Below, in pieces: positions 1 through 13,867 of a stretch of DNA of 64,000 nucleotides. Origin of the DNA: Gymnorhina tibicen. Lineage: Eukaryota > Chordata > Aves > Passeriformes > Artamidae. The stretch covers positions 3,403,272-3,467,271 of the forward strand of contig VXAZ01006886.1 in NCBI GenBank assembly GCA_013399875.1, read 5' to 3'. Each line of letters begins with the position of its first letter. Positions within the stretch are counted from its first letter, which is position 1. The notes below the pieces were generated by a model. That model saw only the letters and a program-made list of their open reading frames with translations, made no database searches and had not been told where the DNA came from. Position numbers and translations under genes: made by a program.

Positions 1-3000
1 ATTTCTTTAATGTTGTATGTAAACAGAAACAAATGTGTAAAAGCCAAATCTTAAATGTTTATTGTATCTTTCCAATTTTGGTAAAGCAGCTTTAATTTAT
101 TGGCTAGAGTGCAGGCCTCTGAGAATGGGGAGTGGAGTTGACATATTGATACAGTGTTGTAGAAGAGAGCAGTAGGTGGGTACCTGACATGGCCCTTTCA
201 GGAAACATGAGCACCAGCTGCAGCAGGAAGCACTGGCATGGAGGAGGTACAGTAAGTATCTCTGTGTGCTGTAATGAAATAATCCCCAGGGTGATTTTGT
301 GCTTGCTGGATATGTGTAATTAACAAAGAGTTCCAAGTTATTTTTCAGGGTTTGTTTAAGCTCTCATATGCAGGCAGTAAAGATACAAAATGTTGTATTT
401 TCTCCTGTTGCAGTAACTTGGATCCTGGTGTTGCCCACTCTGGCTGTGTTTATGTGTGATTATGCAGGCACTTTATGTAGCTCTGTTGACCTCTCCTGAG
501 CCCATTGTAAAGAATGGCAACAAATTTTTTCAGAATCAGGGCTGTGTTTGCAAAGGTAATGCAAAGAATGCAATGGTATGAGAGTTAAAGAAATTAGAGT
601 GAAATATGCATGTAATGGCCAGCAGCCAGTCCTTTTATAAACTGAGTCACACTAAGTGAGTTCTTTGAAATAATCTGCAATTGGCTGATGGCTGAACCGC
701 TTCTTCTTTTGCAAGACAAATTACTTCCTTCTAGGAAGCATTGGTGTCTTTTGATACTGTTCAGTTATTAGAGGAATCATTCATACAGCATCATACCTGA
801 TGGTCCTTCCACATATTCACATGTATTCCAGCTTTGTGATATAAATACTCTGTGTTGTAAATTTAAGAGCCCTGGATCTGTGTTGTTTAGCAGAATGGAT
901 TGCAAACCCCCCTGGCTAGTTCAGTTTAAGATAAGGTTGAGGGTGAGTAATTTGGTCTAAGTATTTATTAAAAATGAGACTGAAATGCATTTTAAATAAA
1001 TGATACCTGCATTTATATTGTTGAGGTGATACAAGTGCAGACCTACATCACAGAAAACCAAATTCATTCTGTATCCTTGTGGAGGTGATACAGTGCTTGA
1101 TTCATTAGTGGTGAGGTTTGGATGTTGCTACCTTTTTGAAATGACTTTGCACGTTTCTCCTGCTGGTTGTTTAGCTGTGTGACACAGAAGGATCCGTGTA
1201 CAGAGGATGGGCTTGTCAGCTGAGCAGGCAGGAATTTCATGGGCTTAGCAGTGTGAAACCTGTCACTGGTACCTTTTCAAATGTTAGGCTGAGATCTCTT
1301 GGTTTTCAAGTATAGACACAGACCAGATAAACAGCAATTGAGGAAGGAGGAAAATAAAAGTAAAAAAAAGGGGACAGCTGTACTTTTGTATCAGTGTGGA
1401 GAGACAGGGACTGATCCATGGGAATCTTAAACTGGAGGCTGCCTGCAGCCATGCAGTGGCACACCAGCAGTTTGTCCTTTGTCCCTCAGCCCTGCTGGTC
1501 ATTGTCACACAGTCTCCTGTCATCCGAAGTGGTGGCAGCGAGACCCCAGCCCCACTCCTCCTTAAAATAACTGACTCAAAATTTTAAAGGAATATTCTCA
1601 TGGGAAGTCATTGAGGAACTAGGAGAGCATGAAGACATTGGCAATGAGACTAAAAGAATTGCTTCAGGCAGGAAGCTATGGTGGGTGCTTTCTTTAAGGA
1701 AAAGATGTAAGAAAAAGGAAACTATCTTAGTCAAAATCACCTTTGCTAAATACTGGAGAGCTTAGTGACAGGTATGAATTATGATTAAAGTAGATACTAT
1801 TGAAATTAATTCCAGCTTTTGTAATACAGAGGTAGCTTCAGAGGAAGCTTATCTGTAGAAAGCTTTGGATTTAATCTCTAGTAATTATTTGAAGACCTGT
1901 GGTTTATGTAGAGTAATGCACTCAGGTAAAATATCTAAACAATCCAATGTGGCATAAGTTTTTACTTGTTTTGAATTGTGTGCAGAAATTTGGTATTAAA
2001 AAAACGTATTCCCCAAATGTCTGTCATGTATGTAGAGACAGCACGGGCTAAAAGCAACGATAGAAGATTCCCAGGGCCCTGAAAGACCAGAATGTGCTTA
2101 ATTTAAAAGAGTATTTCTGTCAGGTCCCAAGAGATCATCTGCATTCTCAAAATTAAATGCAAGCTTATATTTATGTAATAAAATTAAACACAAACTGATA
2201 TATAATTTGACACAAGCTAAAGCAAGAATTAAGAGCAATCAGTCTGTCCTGGTACAGTGAACTCAGTGCTCTTTTTCCTTTAAACGATTCACTGCAAGTT
2301 GTACATGCAGCTTACCTGAGGGAGACTTAAGTACTTAGAGTAGCTCAGTAGGAGATGGTTGTATACATATGGGCTTGATAAATGGGCATGAATTAACAAA
2401 CATTCGTTCCAGAGTATCTGTTCTTCATAATACTTACCTGTGAGACTGAGACTGTAATATGACTGAAGTTCAAACATTCAGGGGATTCTCAGAAAAACAA
2501 ACACTGCTTGCTCTTCCAAATACTCTCATGACAGTGTTGTTTTCCAGCACTCTGTTGTGTTCCAGCACAGCAGATGTTTAACAAAAGGGCTGCAAGTGTT
2601 ACTCTTCACTAGTGATACTGTGCAAACAACAAGGTCCCTTTGCAAGATCTTGTCTTAAACCGTGTAATCAACTACAAATCAACACGTGAATGTGTCTAAC
2701 ATCCAAGATTTTTGATGAACATTCAGCCTTTCAGAAAGGCTTCTGTAGGGGTATTACATCCTTGTACCACTATGTAAGGGAACGTCAGGTGCTCGGGGGC
2801 CTGAAAGCGGTGCCTGCTTGGTTCTGGGCTGTGCTTCCTTTCTGTTCTGAGCCCATGGCACCCTCAGAGGGAGCAGCTGTTTCCTAGCCCCAGGCTGCTG
2901 GTTCTGGTCACTGCATTGCCTCCTCCCCTGGGCTTGCCCAGGTGGTTGTGCATGTGGACTGTGAACCTCTTACTAAAGTGGCAGAACAAATGGTTCTCTT

Positions 3001-6000
3001 TGAGCTGCACGGGGACCTCGGAGGGGTTTGCTGTGCATTCTTGCTGTGGCCTGGGACTCCTCACAGGCAAACAGAGCGGTACCCTGAAGCCCTGGTGTAG
3101 ATTTGCAGTGTGCTGGGAGTCCCTGCCAGGAGCTTGCTCAGCTCCAAGCAGGTTAAGATCATCAGTGTGATGAGTGTCCCCTCAGAAGGCTGAGATACTG
3201 TGGCTGATGTATCTTGAATTCACCCTATACCTTGCTGTGTGCTGAGTTCTGTGTCCAAAGCCTTAATCTGCTGAGGTAGAACAGTTTAATTTCTTGAATT
3301 ACTTCCCTAGCATCTAGTTGAGTTTCAGATTTGACCTACATGCGTTTTTCTAAGAGGGTTTGGACTCATAAAATCTTAATGTCTCTAATAAAAGACAAAC
3401 CAGGAACCTCATTAATATTGCCATGACCACAAGACAGATTCTCAGGCAAAGCTCACATCCAACAGCCCCTGGTTACTTTGGAGCCAGCATTCTTTCCTGA
3501 AATGCTCAATATGATCATGGAAGGCAGGATACACCAAGGAGGCTGGTAGGATCTGCACTCTGTGGTCTTGAGAAATTTCCTAAATCAATACAATGGGTAT
3601 GAAAATTTATCTTAGATGTCAAAACTTATCTTAAAAATGCATTTTCGTTTCAGTTGTGACAGTTTAATCTAAAAATATGTTCAATGCTACTTTCCTCAGT
3701 GTTTGGAAAACACACAATTTTTTTCCAGGTGATACTGAAGGAAGAATTTTTAAAAGCTGAAGATTTAATGCCACTTTAATGCCAGTAATTTTATCCCGGT
3801 TACTGTGTATTCTTATGAAACATACACACTTTAGTGTGTGGAGGTGAGTGAAATACCTGCTTTTTAACAGATAGGACAGACTATTGAAAACACATGTAGC
3901 TGAGGTTGTGAGAACATCCATGGAGGATGTAATGGAGAGAAGAAAGGTCAGTGACGCTTGCCTGTGGTTCAGAGATCTCTCAGCTTGTACTGACCCGATC
4001 AAGTCAGTCTGGCAGCACGGCGACAAAATAAATGCAGCTGTATTGCTTCCAGACATGAACTGTCTTGTGCTGAGCGACCTTGGGTGTCATTCTGCTCCTG
4101 GAACGAGGAAGCTGCAACTTTGAGAAGCCACAAAAGGATGATTGAAGACCAGTTTTTTTCTTCTGTAGAAGCTTAAAAGCTTTATGGAGGCACCTCATCT
4201 TCAGCTGCAGGATGAAATAGAAGTTAGTTCTTTGCAACAGTTGAACGTGATTTGCCAGCCCATCAGTTTCCTAATTAGTATTTTGCAAAACTTCAAAATA
4301 ATATAAAGCAATAATTTAAAGTTATGTAAGTATCAGTTGATTGAAATCAGCATTTGAAGCCATTTATGTTAAGTATCTGTTCAGACTGGTGCATGCAGCC
4401 ACTTGAACTGCAGCGTTTGGTTTTCAGAGTGCGCTGATTTCCAGAGAGTGGGTTAAATTCTCCTTTCCAGGCAGCCTGCAGAGCTGGGGTGCTGCACACG
4501 GGCAGGGTGGAATGGGAACGTGCACAGGGTGGAATGGAAGCCTGCATTCCCTTGGTGGAGGAAGTGTGGAGCTGTGGCTTCCAACGTGTTCTCTCAGCTG
4601 GAGTCAGCAGCACAGAGTGCTGTGCAGGGCCGTCATTGCTGCTTTCATCAAGAAGATTTTTACCTTGTGACTTTTAAATACTGTTTTGGGAGAAATACCT
4701 GAATTCTTTCAACTTTATGACTGTGCTGACAAGAGTTTAGTTTGTTTTAGGCCTTTGCTTTTTGCAGTAGAGGTTTGCCAAGGTTAAGTTCTGTATGCAT
4801 GGATTAAATTTAGCGCTGTCTTCTCTATTTTACCCCCTCATAAGAAAATGTGCTCTGGTTTGGCAGTTGTTACTGTCCTGTGTTTCTATCTTATTCTCTC
4901 CCTTTCTGCTTCCATCTCTCTGTGAATCTCCTGCATTGTTTTTCCTATTATTTCTGTCCTATGGCAACTCCAGCTCAGCCTACCTGGCATCAGCCCGCAG
5001 TCCTGTGTTAAAGACAGATGGTTCTGCTCATGACAGACACTGTCACGGGCTCCAGCATCGCTGCTGCAGACCATGGAGAGGAGCATAAGCTCGATGTCTT
5101 CAAGCCTGTGTGTCAGGCTGTGTGTAGATGTGGTAATTGTGTGCTCTTCAGTGTTGGCAAGGTTCTCCTTTATTGCCATGGAGGCTGGCAATGATGTAGA
5201 AATGGTTAGATATTGGAAAGTAAGGGTAGTGGCACAAAAGCCATATTCACAGGAACTGTGTTCTTCTGAAACTTAGGGTTAAGCAAACACAGATTTTGAT
5301 GAACGTTCAAAATCGTCTGAAGTAATTGTGGAATTCGCGTCTTTAGTTGATGCATGTCCCATTATTTCTGTTTAAGATGTGATTTGGTGCAGACTATTTG
5401 CCTGCAACCTCCTTGCCATATCCTGTGAACTTGGTACAGGCTTTCAGGCTCCTTTTAAACACCTGTCAGCAGAGCTACATGTCCTGGTGACATTCCTGCC
5501 CACAAAACGAACAGCATTTCATTGTATTGGTTTTCAAGTAAATTCTGGGCATCAGCAGTGCCACTGAACGGTACCGCAGGGTCATGTGCCTGGTGTCACG
5601 TTGTCCACGGGATAATGTGACAGTGTTCAGTGAGGAGCCCGAGATGAGCAGGGTGTCACAATGGGAAAGATCACGTAGCTGCTCATGGCATGAGCTCACT
5701 GCGTGACACGGGTTTGTGGCCCACAAAGACACTCTTTCACACAGACCATCTGCTGTATTTCCTAAACTGTGGATTCTGGCAGTGCCCTGCCAGTGGGGGG
5801 AATAAAGCAACCAAAAACCCGACCTGAAAACCAAGTCCCAGTGCGCAGCGAGGGGAGCAGCAGAGAGCTCAGGAGCTGTGTGTTTCTGGATTCAGCACTG
5901 AGGTGTGCAGTTGAGCAGTGTGGGTCACGGCCAGAGGTGCCCGGGTTTAAAGGAGGGGACTGCTCAACTGGGTGCCCCCACAAAACACCTCGTTGTTTCA

Positions 6001-7199
6001 CACCAGTCACTGGAGCGTGTGGCCCAAAGCCAGCCCCTCATCTGGTGCACTTCAGCCTGGCACCCCAGAAATCAGTGCTGCCACTGAGATCCGCAGCCAG
6101 GCTCTGAAGCTACGTTCACATTTTGTCTTGTAATTAGAGAGAAAAAATACCTTTCTATGAATCATAATCTTGTCATCTTTGCCGAGGCTGCAGCTGAATT
6201 AATTGTGTATTATCGATGTAATTAGCTTAATTAGATGATTGGTTTTGTTTATGTTATACTTCAGAAACAGTACAGATGAAAAATATTTTTAAACTTGGCA
6301 TGCTTCCAATACATTTTATTTAACTTTCTCAGCTTTCAAAATCTCCCATTTTTCCATCTAAGAACTACTGTTTTTCTGTCTTTAAACATTTTATTTACAA
6401 TCTGCCTTAAGTGTCTGTTAAATTGGGGTCTTTATTACTACTAATGTTGATCTTTCATTGTAAGCCCTTAGGAAATCCAAGCTGCATTTTTAACCCTTTT
6501 TCAAGCTATCAACGTGCAACTCTCCAGACACTTGTGAATGAAACAGTTTTATTAAGTAACTTATAAGACCTGTTGTAGAACCCCTCTAGGTCATTTGTTA
6601 AAGATTTCCTGTGCTTGTTGTTGGTGATGGGAAAGAATGATATGATGCTGAGAAATACTGGAGGAGGAAATTAAAAGTTTATTGTTATGTGGATCTGTTA
6701 GAAATGGGTCATGTGGAGGTCTAAGATCTATTTGAAGTGAAGCACTCTGATCAAGGTTATTTTCTTCTACATAATGAATGCTTCTTTCAGTTTTTCTCCT
6801 GGTTAAGGAGTATATTATCTGTAGAAGAGACAGACTGTATTTACACAATACTGAGATTGCCCAGATAAAACCTGGTAAACATAAGAAATACAAAGAGTAA
6901 TGGGTTCCCAGAACATTAATTTGGCAATATTTCACAGCATCTGAACTGTGTTCTATCAGCTTTATGATGTGAGCAGGAATATATCGTGCTCTACTTCAGA
7001 TATTCAACATTCCTGTTGCTTACCTGGAGCTGGGTGGAGCTACATAGCCCTAATCTCAGTGCTATTTAAATATGCTTCTCTGGCATAATTGAACTGTTCA
7101 GGTAGTTTATTTTTCATGCTGGGGTGGCATCGATCCTTCAGGACTTGATTTGCAAGCTCTGCCAGGTGCACTGTAAGGAAACAGATTATTAATCTAAGA
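1..7199. other. Intronic sequence, upstream glypican intron (left part)
   Basis: No exon, RNA gene or transposon is recognisable here. Base composition is A+T-rich with few CpGs. A modestly more G+C-rich stretch at about 5560-6110 contains several GTGTCAC or GTGACA words and scattered CpGs. It has only short, non-ATG or unrelated open frames and no protein family I can name. The A+T-rich island at 6121-6260 is listed separately. The left edge of the intron lies outside the window. Confidence 0.75.
6121..6262. promoter_or_regulatory. Candidate conserved non-coding element with homeodomain cores
   Basis: Three TAATTA cores occur at 6131-6136, 6219-6224 and 6228-6233, with an AATTAATT at 6197-6204 and an ATCGAT at about 6213-6218. 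The arrangement sits in otherwise non-repetitive sequence and resembles the texture of vertebrate developmental enhancers. TAATTA is the core bound by many homeodomain proteins. This is inference from motif density only; such words also arise by chance in A+T-rich DNA. Confidence 0.3.
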
Positions 7200-7264
7200 A
7201 AGGAACTAGCAGCAGTGAAGCTGCTGGTTGCTCCTCTGGAGCAGAGTTTTTCTGAAGGTGTAGC

Positions 7265-7575
7265 TGGCCTTACGGCGATCCCAGTGCCGGACTGTGTGTC
7301 CATAGCCCGGTCCAAGGGGTCCATCCAGTTCACTCTGGCTCGGGTGGATGCGAGGCTGTCACCGTGCAGCGGGATGGGATCCCTGCTGGGGGCTGGCTCG
7401 GTGGCTGCCTCACCCCCAGCTCTGCGCTTCGGGACTGAGGCACGCGCCGAGGAGGCCGGACAGCCCCGGAGGTCGGGTACACAGCGCCACTTGGATTCTG
7501 GATTACAGCTTTGGCAGTTTAGGATAGTCGACCCTACTTTAATGATGCTACCAGACAGCCGAGCAGTTGTTCTGA
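7265..7575. promoter_or_regulatory. CpG-dense patch, possible intragenic CpG island
   Basis: About 20 CpG dinucleotides fall within some 300 bases, including ACGCGCCGAGG near 7440-7451, in a window where CpG is otherwise rare. Both strands stay open through it: about 133 codons on + (7215-7616) and 189 on - (7040-7609). Neither frame begins with ATG, and neither translation resembles a family I know, so the open frames are probably a by-product of G+C richness. It could be an orphan CpG island, an alternative promoter or a long first or cryptic exon. No TATA box or clear splice pair decides between these. Confidence 0.4.
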
Positions 7576-9189
7576 GTGAGTCTGGCTCCTGTTTATTTGC
7601 TGAGGACAAAACTTAGTGACAAGTAAAGTCTACGTGGGATTAATTACTAAATGTGAAGTTTTTTAAAACAGGCCTAAGGGAATTAAGTGCCTTGTTTTGT
7701 TAGTCAACTTTTAAATAGTCCCAGCAGAAAAGCCTAGATAATTCTCTTTTCTTAAATTCTCTCAAAAACTATGGATTCAGTTGCAGAACAGCATCTCTTC
7801 AAAGGTTTTGCAGCTCCTTTTGCTTGACACTCGCTTTACACACAAGGTCTTTGAGTTGGTTCTAATCAAAACATCCAGTTGATAGCAGGAAATAAAACAC
7901 CTTTTCTATTGTATGCATTTGTACAACTGAAAACAAGAGAAAAATGTGCCTGGGAATGAGAAGGTGGTGACAGACCTCCTCCAAATGGGGAATGTGGAAT
8001 GATAGGGTCAGGATGAAATGGGTAATGACTCTTCATTGCCATACTGATAATGCAAGATAAATGAAGGAAAAATCTAATCCTAGACTGAAATCAGTGAAGT
8101 TAGAGAAGGGTTGGATTTTCTCTGCTTCATTAAGCGAGGGGAAGAAAGCAAGATGCAAGTGTAAGTAGTGCAATTAAAATGAAAATTTATCAAATGCATT
8201 AAGAAGTTCCTGTATCCCTCATCCAGTGTTGCCGAGTAACTTTTGGGTACAGTTTCCAGAAGCTGTTTTGGTTATTGCTTAATTTGAATGTCAGTCAGTG
8301 AATGTCAGTCCCTGATGCTCCTCGGCCCGGTTTTGGTACCACAGTGGCCACCCCAGGAGCAGACAGGCCGATCCTGGCAGCAGGGCATTCCCTTTGCCAG
8401 CTCAGTCAGCCTCCCCTGGGTCAGCTGTTTTCATTTACACCTCCAGCTTCATTTCCTGAGGAGATCAGTTCCATTTTCTTCTCACCAGACTCATTGCCGG
8501 TGATTTTGGGAATCCAGCACTGTTACAAGAAAGAGACAATCCGATGTGGAGCTGGTTGAAGGAATTCCCCCCTCAGTCACTTCCAGTGGATGTGGATTGT
8601 TTAATTGTTGGGTTCTTCCTCCCAGTACTTGTAAGGAGGTCAAGCACAGATGGGAGGGAGGTCCTTTTCTTCTTCATGGGCTTTTTGGGGTTAAAGACCC
8701 CCTGAAATTGGAGAAACCATCTGGTGTGAGGAGTTGCCCAGCAAATACCAGCAGGTAACGTGAGGATGCCCACTGTGCAGTTTTAAAAATCTATAGCTGG
8801 GAGAGATGATTAATTGCATTTGCCCCCTTTTCTCAGATACATTTTGATGCAAAATTAAAGCCAGCAACCATTGCCAGGTCCCTTACACCAGAATGATTAT
8901 TGTTTTCCAAAATGATGTTTTACCATTTTTCATGGAGGACCAAAGAGGGAATGAGTGTTCTTTGCCAAAGAATTATATTTTGTGAAACAATTTATTCACT
9001 AGGTTGCTTTTCTGGTTTCATAATAAAATTCCAGAACCCTGCAAAGCCTTTAAGTAATTTAATAGAGATTGTAAAGGGGAAGAGAAAAGGTGGAATAATT
9101 GAAAAAAATATGGTGAATAATATATACATCCAATTGGATTAGTCCAGCTAATCCAGTAGTGATTAGAAAAGATTATATATTTGTTTGGA

Positions 9190-9300
9190 CCCATTCATGG
9201 ATTAACCTGGCTAGTTGAGGTTGATCAAATTAGACATTGTTCTTCTAATTGGTCCTTCCTACATCCATAACAGATGGACAATATTCACCTTAATTAGAAC
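9190..9300. promoter_or_regulatory. Candidate conserved non-coding element
   Basis: The segment carries GATTAACC, AAATTAGA, CTAATTGG and CTTAATTAGA words spaced across about 100 bases. A TAATTA core lies at 9291-9296. No repeat or coding signal explains it. Support is motif density only, so this is a weak call. Confidence 0.2.
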
Positions 9301-11063
9301 ATAGCCTTTAGTTACCATTTTAAAGTATCAGCTGAGCTTCCTCTAACAAGAAACCATGAAAATTATAGAAGATGTGCTTTTGAAAAATATTAGTGAAATC
9401 TTTATGTACTGTAATGAGAACTGAAGTTCTTCTGTGATTCTTCTGTGATCTGGGATATGATTCTTTTTCTGTTGAGGGTGCTTAGAAGTTAGCTGGCTCC
9501 CTAATTTAGTCTAGCTCTCTAGTGTGAAAAACATACCAGCTAATGAAATATTAGTATTTCAGCTGGGAGTGCTTGTAAATCTCAGTACTTAAAGCATCTT
9601 CTCTAGTCTTTTGGGTAATGAGATGGTGTTTTTGACTGGTTAACCCCTTTCCTCAGGGGCTGTGCTTGAGTGGCCTGTTCTTCTCTCCCTGGATCATGTG
9701 GTTTCTATGTAGGCTTCCTCTGCCAGATTCTTGGCTTGGTGTGGCCCCGAGTTTCCCTGACTTCTTTCTTGTCTTCCATGTGATGTTCAGGCCCTTGTCT
9801 TTGTTCCTGGTTTCATCATTGCTGCAGACCCTGGCCGTGGCATCCAAGGTTATGAACTCAGTGGGTAAAATTCCTGGAAATGTCCCTCATGTTGTGTCAG
9901 GAGGTGGGGAAGTTCAGTGAGCAATGTTTTGAAATGTGCTCGTTTCTTTGCAAAGTTTTGTGACCCTAAATGCTGCCCACTTGTAGTTTTGCAGAGGTAA
10001 TTTCCCTAATGGGATTTTCATCACAGCCTAAAAATAAATTAAAAAACCCCCAAATCTTCATTGATATGTCTGTTCAACAGTGAGTAACTTCTAGTAGTAG
10101 CAGTAAGCATTGTGTACATACAGGGCAGAGTTTTCATTTTCATGACAGTGAACTGGCATTCTGGGACCAATTCTTTAAGTCATAACTCTGCTTTTACTCA
10201 AATCGTCATTCACAAGAGCTTGACTAATTTCAGTTGGGAATGAATGACTGGCTGTGCATTAAGTAAAAGCTGGCTGAGCACCACTGGGATTAGTAGAAGC
10301 TTGTAAATGGCAGTTGTGTCTCATTAACTTGGTAATTTTTAAGCATTTCTCACTCCTGACAATTCTCTAGTGCAGGTGTAGGTTTTTCAGTAGTGAACTC
10401 GAAGGCATCCGATAATAGACTTTTTCTTATTTAAACCTTTGGACTCCTGAAGTGGGTTCATCAGTTCTCCTCTCTTGCGCTCCTTCCAGTGTTCTGTGGG
10501 TCTACAGAAACTCTTCCTGTAGACAGATACGTCTGGGGAGTTTTCATCTGTGCCCTTCTAAGGGGTAGAAATCCCATCACGTTCCCGGAACATGTTTTCT
10601 GTGTGGGAGAGAGCTTTACCTGCCTTCTGTCTCAGATTTGCTACGAGAGAGCAGGGGACAGGATGGGATCAACAGTTTAATACAGTGTCTGTTGCTGGTA
10701 GAATCTGGCAGCTGCATCATTAGGGCCATCCAAAGATTTTCTCCCATTTCTGGTTAGGATTTGTTGTTCTGGGGGCTTTGCTGGCTGCTTCCTGGGTCTC
10801 CTGTGTTGTGTGGATTTTGCGTGTGCCTTATGGATGTAGTCCCTGTGTAGTCCCTGTGTTCTTACAGACTTACTGTGTTTAGGCTAAATAAGACAGGCTG
10901 GTTTTACTCCAGCAGGTGTGTATTTCTTATATACAGGAGAGAGAGCCTAGAATTACAACTTCATATTCCCTAATTTGTGATTTGAATGGTCAGTGCTTTA
11001 AACCTCAGGTGGCATAAAGGAAGCTAACTATTTTCACCAAGAAATTTTAACTTTCATATATGA

Positions 11064-11077
11064 ATATATATATATAT
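11064..11077. repeat. (AT)7 dinucleotide microsatellite
   Basis: Seven uninterrupted AT units follow CATATATGA, making a short A+T-only tract. It is likely length-variable between individuals and has no other evident role. Confidence 0.8.
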
Positions 11078-12410
11078 TCCTGCCCCTGTCAGACTGTCTG
11101 AGTGAATTTTTAGCCCATCTTTTAACTGTTAATTGGTTTTGGTTTTTTTTATATTTGTGCAGAGATGCTTATTGAGAATGTCCTGGATGGTTCTTGTTTG
11201 CAGGTACAGTTTGTGAAATGTAATGGTTAGAGGTAGGTGAGGTGAAAGCAAACATCCCACAGCCAGCCTGCACCATCCTGCCTGGGGCCTTGGGCTTGGT
11301 CCTTAGGATAAATGCTCTTGGAGCAGCTGCTGTGGGAGTTCCCCAGCTCAGGCAGCTCAGCCACACACGACTGGATCCAGGCAGCTGTTCCTCACTGGTA
11401 CCATGGCACAGCAGGCAATACCACCCTGTGTCTGGAAAGCACTTGTGCTGCTTGGATGGCAGGCTCCTGTACAAGGGAGTCATTTCCAGAAACAGGAAAG
11501 TGTAAGAGAAGTGATAAATTGCCTGAAGGTTTTTTGTCAAAATATTTTTCACTGAGCAGTGGCATTTGAATCAGCATGTGAAAGCGTTGTTTTCTGCTTA
11601 AGATGTTTATGAACATAAGTGTTTGCAAAGCCAAAATAACTTCTGTTGACTGTTTTGAGCTTTGTCATTGAGGAGGCAGAAACGTTAGTGAGAAATTAAA
11701 ATAACCAAACAAAAGCCAACACCAGCCACTCAGTTTTCTGAGGAGGAAAAAAAGTAACTGGGATTTTAAAGCTGGTTCAGTTTCACTTGGGATTGAGGAG
11801 AAAGGAGCTGAACCTTTTGGTGCTCCTGGTTTATCAGCTAAGGTGAAGTACAAGATCTGTGTAGTAGCTTTGATTTCAATTTTTCATTCTCTGCTTTCCT
11901 TCCTACTTGCATCTCAAGTGCTGAAGAGGAAATTAAATCCTGAGATTGAAGTAATAACTGAACAACAGTGGATTTGTACAGGAGAAACTATATGACCATA
12001 GGGAAAAGAACCTTAATTGAAGCGATGCTGTTTCTAGATTTCTCTGTGATACCTATGATGAATCTTTCATTTTTCACATTTTGTTTTACTCTGTTATTCT
12101 TTTGTGGCAGCAGGTTAATTGCTAGCCTGTCAGTAGAAAAATATCTCACCTGTCAGGAAGCTGGTGGTAGGGGAATAAGGCTGCAGAAAAAATAAAGGAA
12201 AGCTCAGAGTACAGTTTCATATCTATACAGTAGCAGATTCCAGTTAAATTACAGAATTTTTGGAAGCATTTAAGGAGAAACTGACCTCAGTTTTTATATC
12301 TTAAGTCTGTGCTGTTCAGTCCAAATCGTGGTGGTACTCACAAACACATTCAGTTGTGTGCACGTGGGTACTCCTTTGGGCTCAGTAAGGCTAACTATAA
12401 ATAAATTAAG

Positions 12411-12432
12411 ATTGCTTAATTTCTTAAGCAAT
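12411..12432. repeat. Perfect 9-bp inverted repeat with 4-base loop
   Basis: ATTGCTTAA at 12411-12419 pairs exactly with TTAAGCAAT at 12424-12432 around a TTTC loop. The stem is A+T-rich and short, so a functional RNA hairpin is unlikely. It lies in a run of related GCTTAAT and AATTGCTT words at 12411-12462. Confidence 0.6.
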
Positions 12433-13867
12433 TCTTAATGGCTTAATTTCTGAATTGCTTGGTAAAGATTGCTTTTTTATGTTACAGTTTGGGACTGTAT
12501 AATTTAGATGTTTATGGTAAGCAAACATTGTGAACTGAAAAGCTGTTCATTAACTTTTGTGTGTAAGATAAACAGCATTGAGTATAAGGGATTTTGCTAC
12601 ATAGCAGAGGGAGACCTGAGCTGAGAGATGAAAAAGATGCGTTTTACCCCAGTTTTAAAGAAATGCAAACCCTGCTGACCTCAAGGTATAACTTGTGTAT
12701 CAAAGGGAATGCAGAAAGATAATGGAAATGTGTAGGTAAATCGGTGCTAGAACTGTGATGTGGGAACAGCTCTGCAGGCTTTGCTTTCTGCCATCACAGA
12801 TAACAGACACCTCATAAAATGCTCACTTGTATTCACTGTGGCCAGATCAGAATTTCACACTTGCCCTCAAAAAACATCTTTCCTTATGTGGTATTGGAGT
12901 CAGATTTCCAGTCAATCAAGTGCAGATGTGGCCATACTGCAGGGAATCTTTGGGAATGCTCCCTTAGTGGTATCTGCAGCTTTTGGTATACTTGCTTGGC
13001 TCTGGATAATGTGAAAGGATCTGTGACCTTATTCCTGTGTAAGATGATGCTCTCTGACGAGACAAACAGTTATACTCAGTTGATTTTAGATGATAGCTTA
13101 TTCCATGCTGATGCTTGCTCCTCTTTCCTTTTTAGAGGGTTTTCTATATAATGGTTCATATTTTGCTACTGTTTCTGTATTCTTGAAAAAAGCCTTTTTT
13201 CAGGAAAGCAGGAAAAAATGGCTGGTGTATCAGCTTCTTTATCATCAGAAGATGAGTTTAGTTTTGTGGGTTCTGAATGAAGATTTTAAGGAATGCCTCA
13301 AAAAGAAAACAAAAGGAATTTTTGAAGGCATTACCATATTTTTCCCCCAAAGCCAGTTATGCTTTCCTATTAGTTCCTGAGAATGATGATAACGTTCGAA
13401 CTCGGGGGCTGAACTTCAAGCTGACACTACTGTATTCCTGTGTTTGGAAACAAATGTCCTGTTGCTGGAGCCCTGAATATTTTGGGAAATGTCATTTATT
13501 ACATATGTCTTGGCCAGTTGCACAGCAGTGACTTTAGAGATGTCTGATGCTTTTTGGTAGATTTAGTCCTTGTGCTCAGCAGAGCAGCACTAATGCAGTT
13601 TTCCCTGGATTATTACACACAGTGCAGGGATACAGCTCGAGGCTCGTGTGTGGAGCTCGGAGCTGCAATCCATCAGTGCTTCTCAGCAGCTCAAGGAAAG
13701 CCTGCTAGATCTCAGGGATGTGGGGGGAAAAAATTTGAACAAATCTGTAGCTCTTAAATTCCGACTTAAAAGAGGATGTGGAGACATCTGGAGGAATGAT
13801 ACTCCAGCCTCTGATTTCAGTGATCTCTGAACTGGACACTTCAAAAAAGTTGAAACTTGGTACTTTT

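Noticed and set aside
7040..7609. 189-codon open frame on -
   Set aside because: It starts at a TTG-type codon, with no recognisable domain, and the opposite strand is equally open. Explained by CpG/G+C richness; kept only as a CpG-patch finding.
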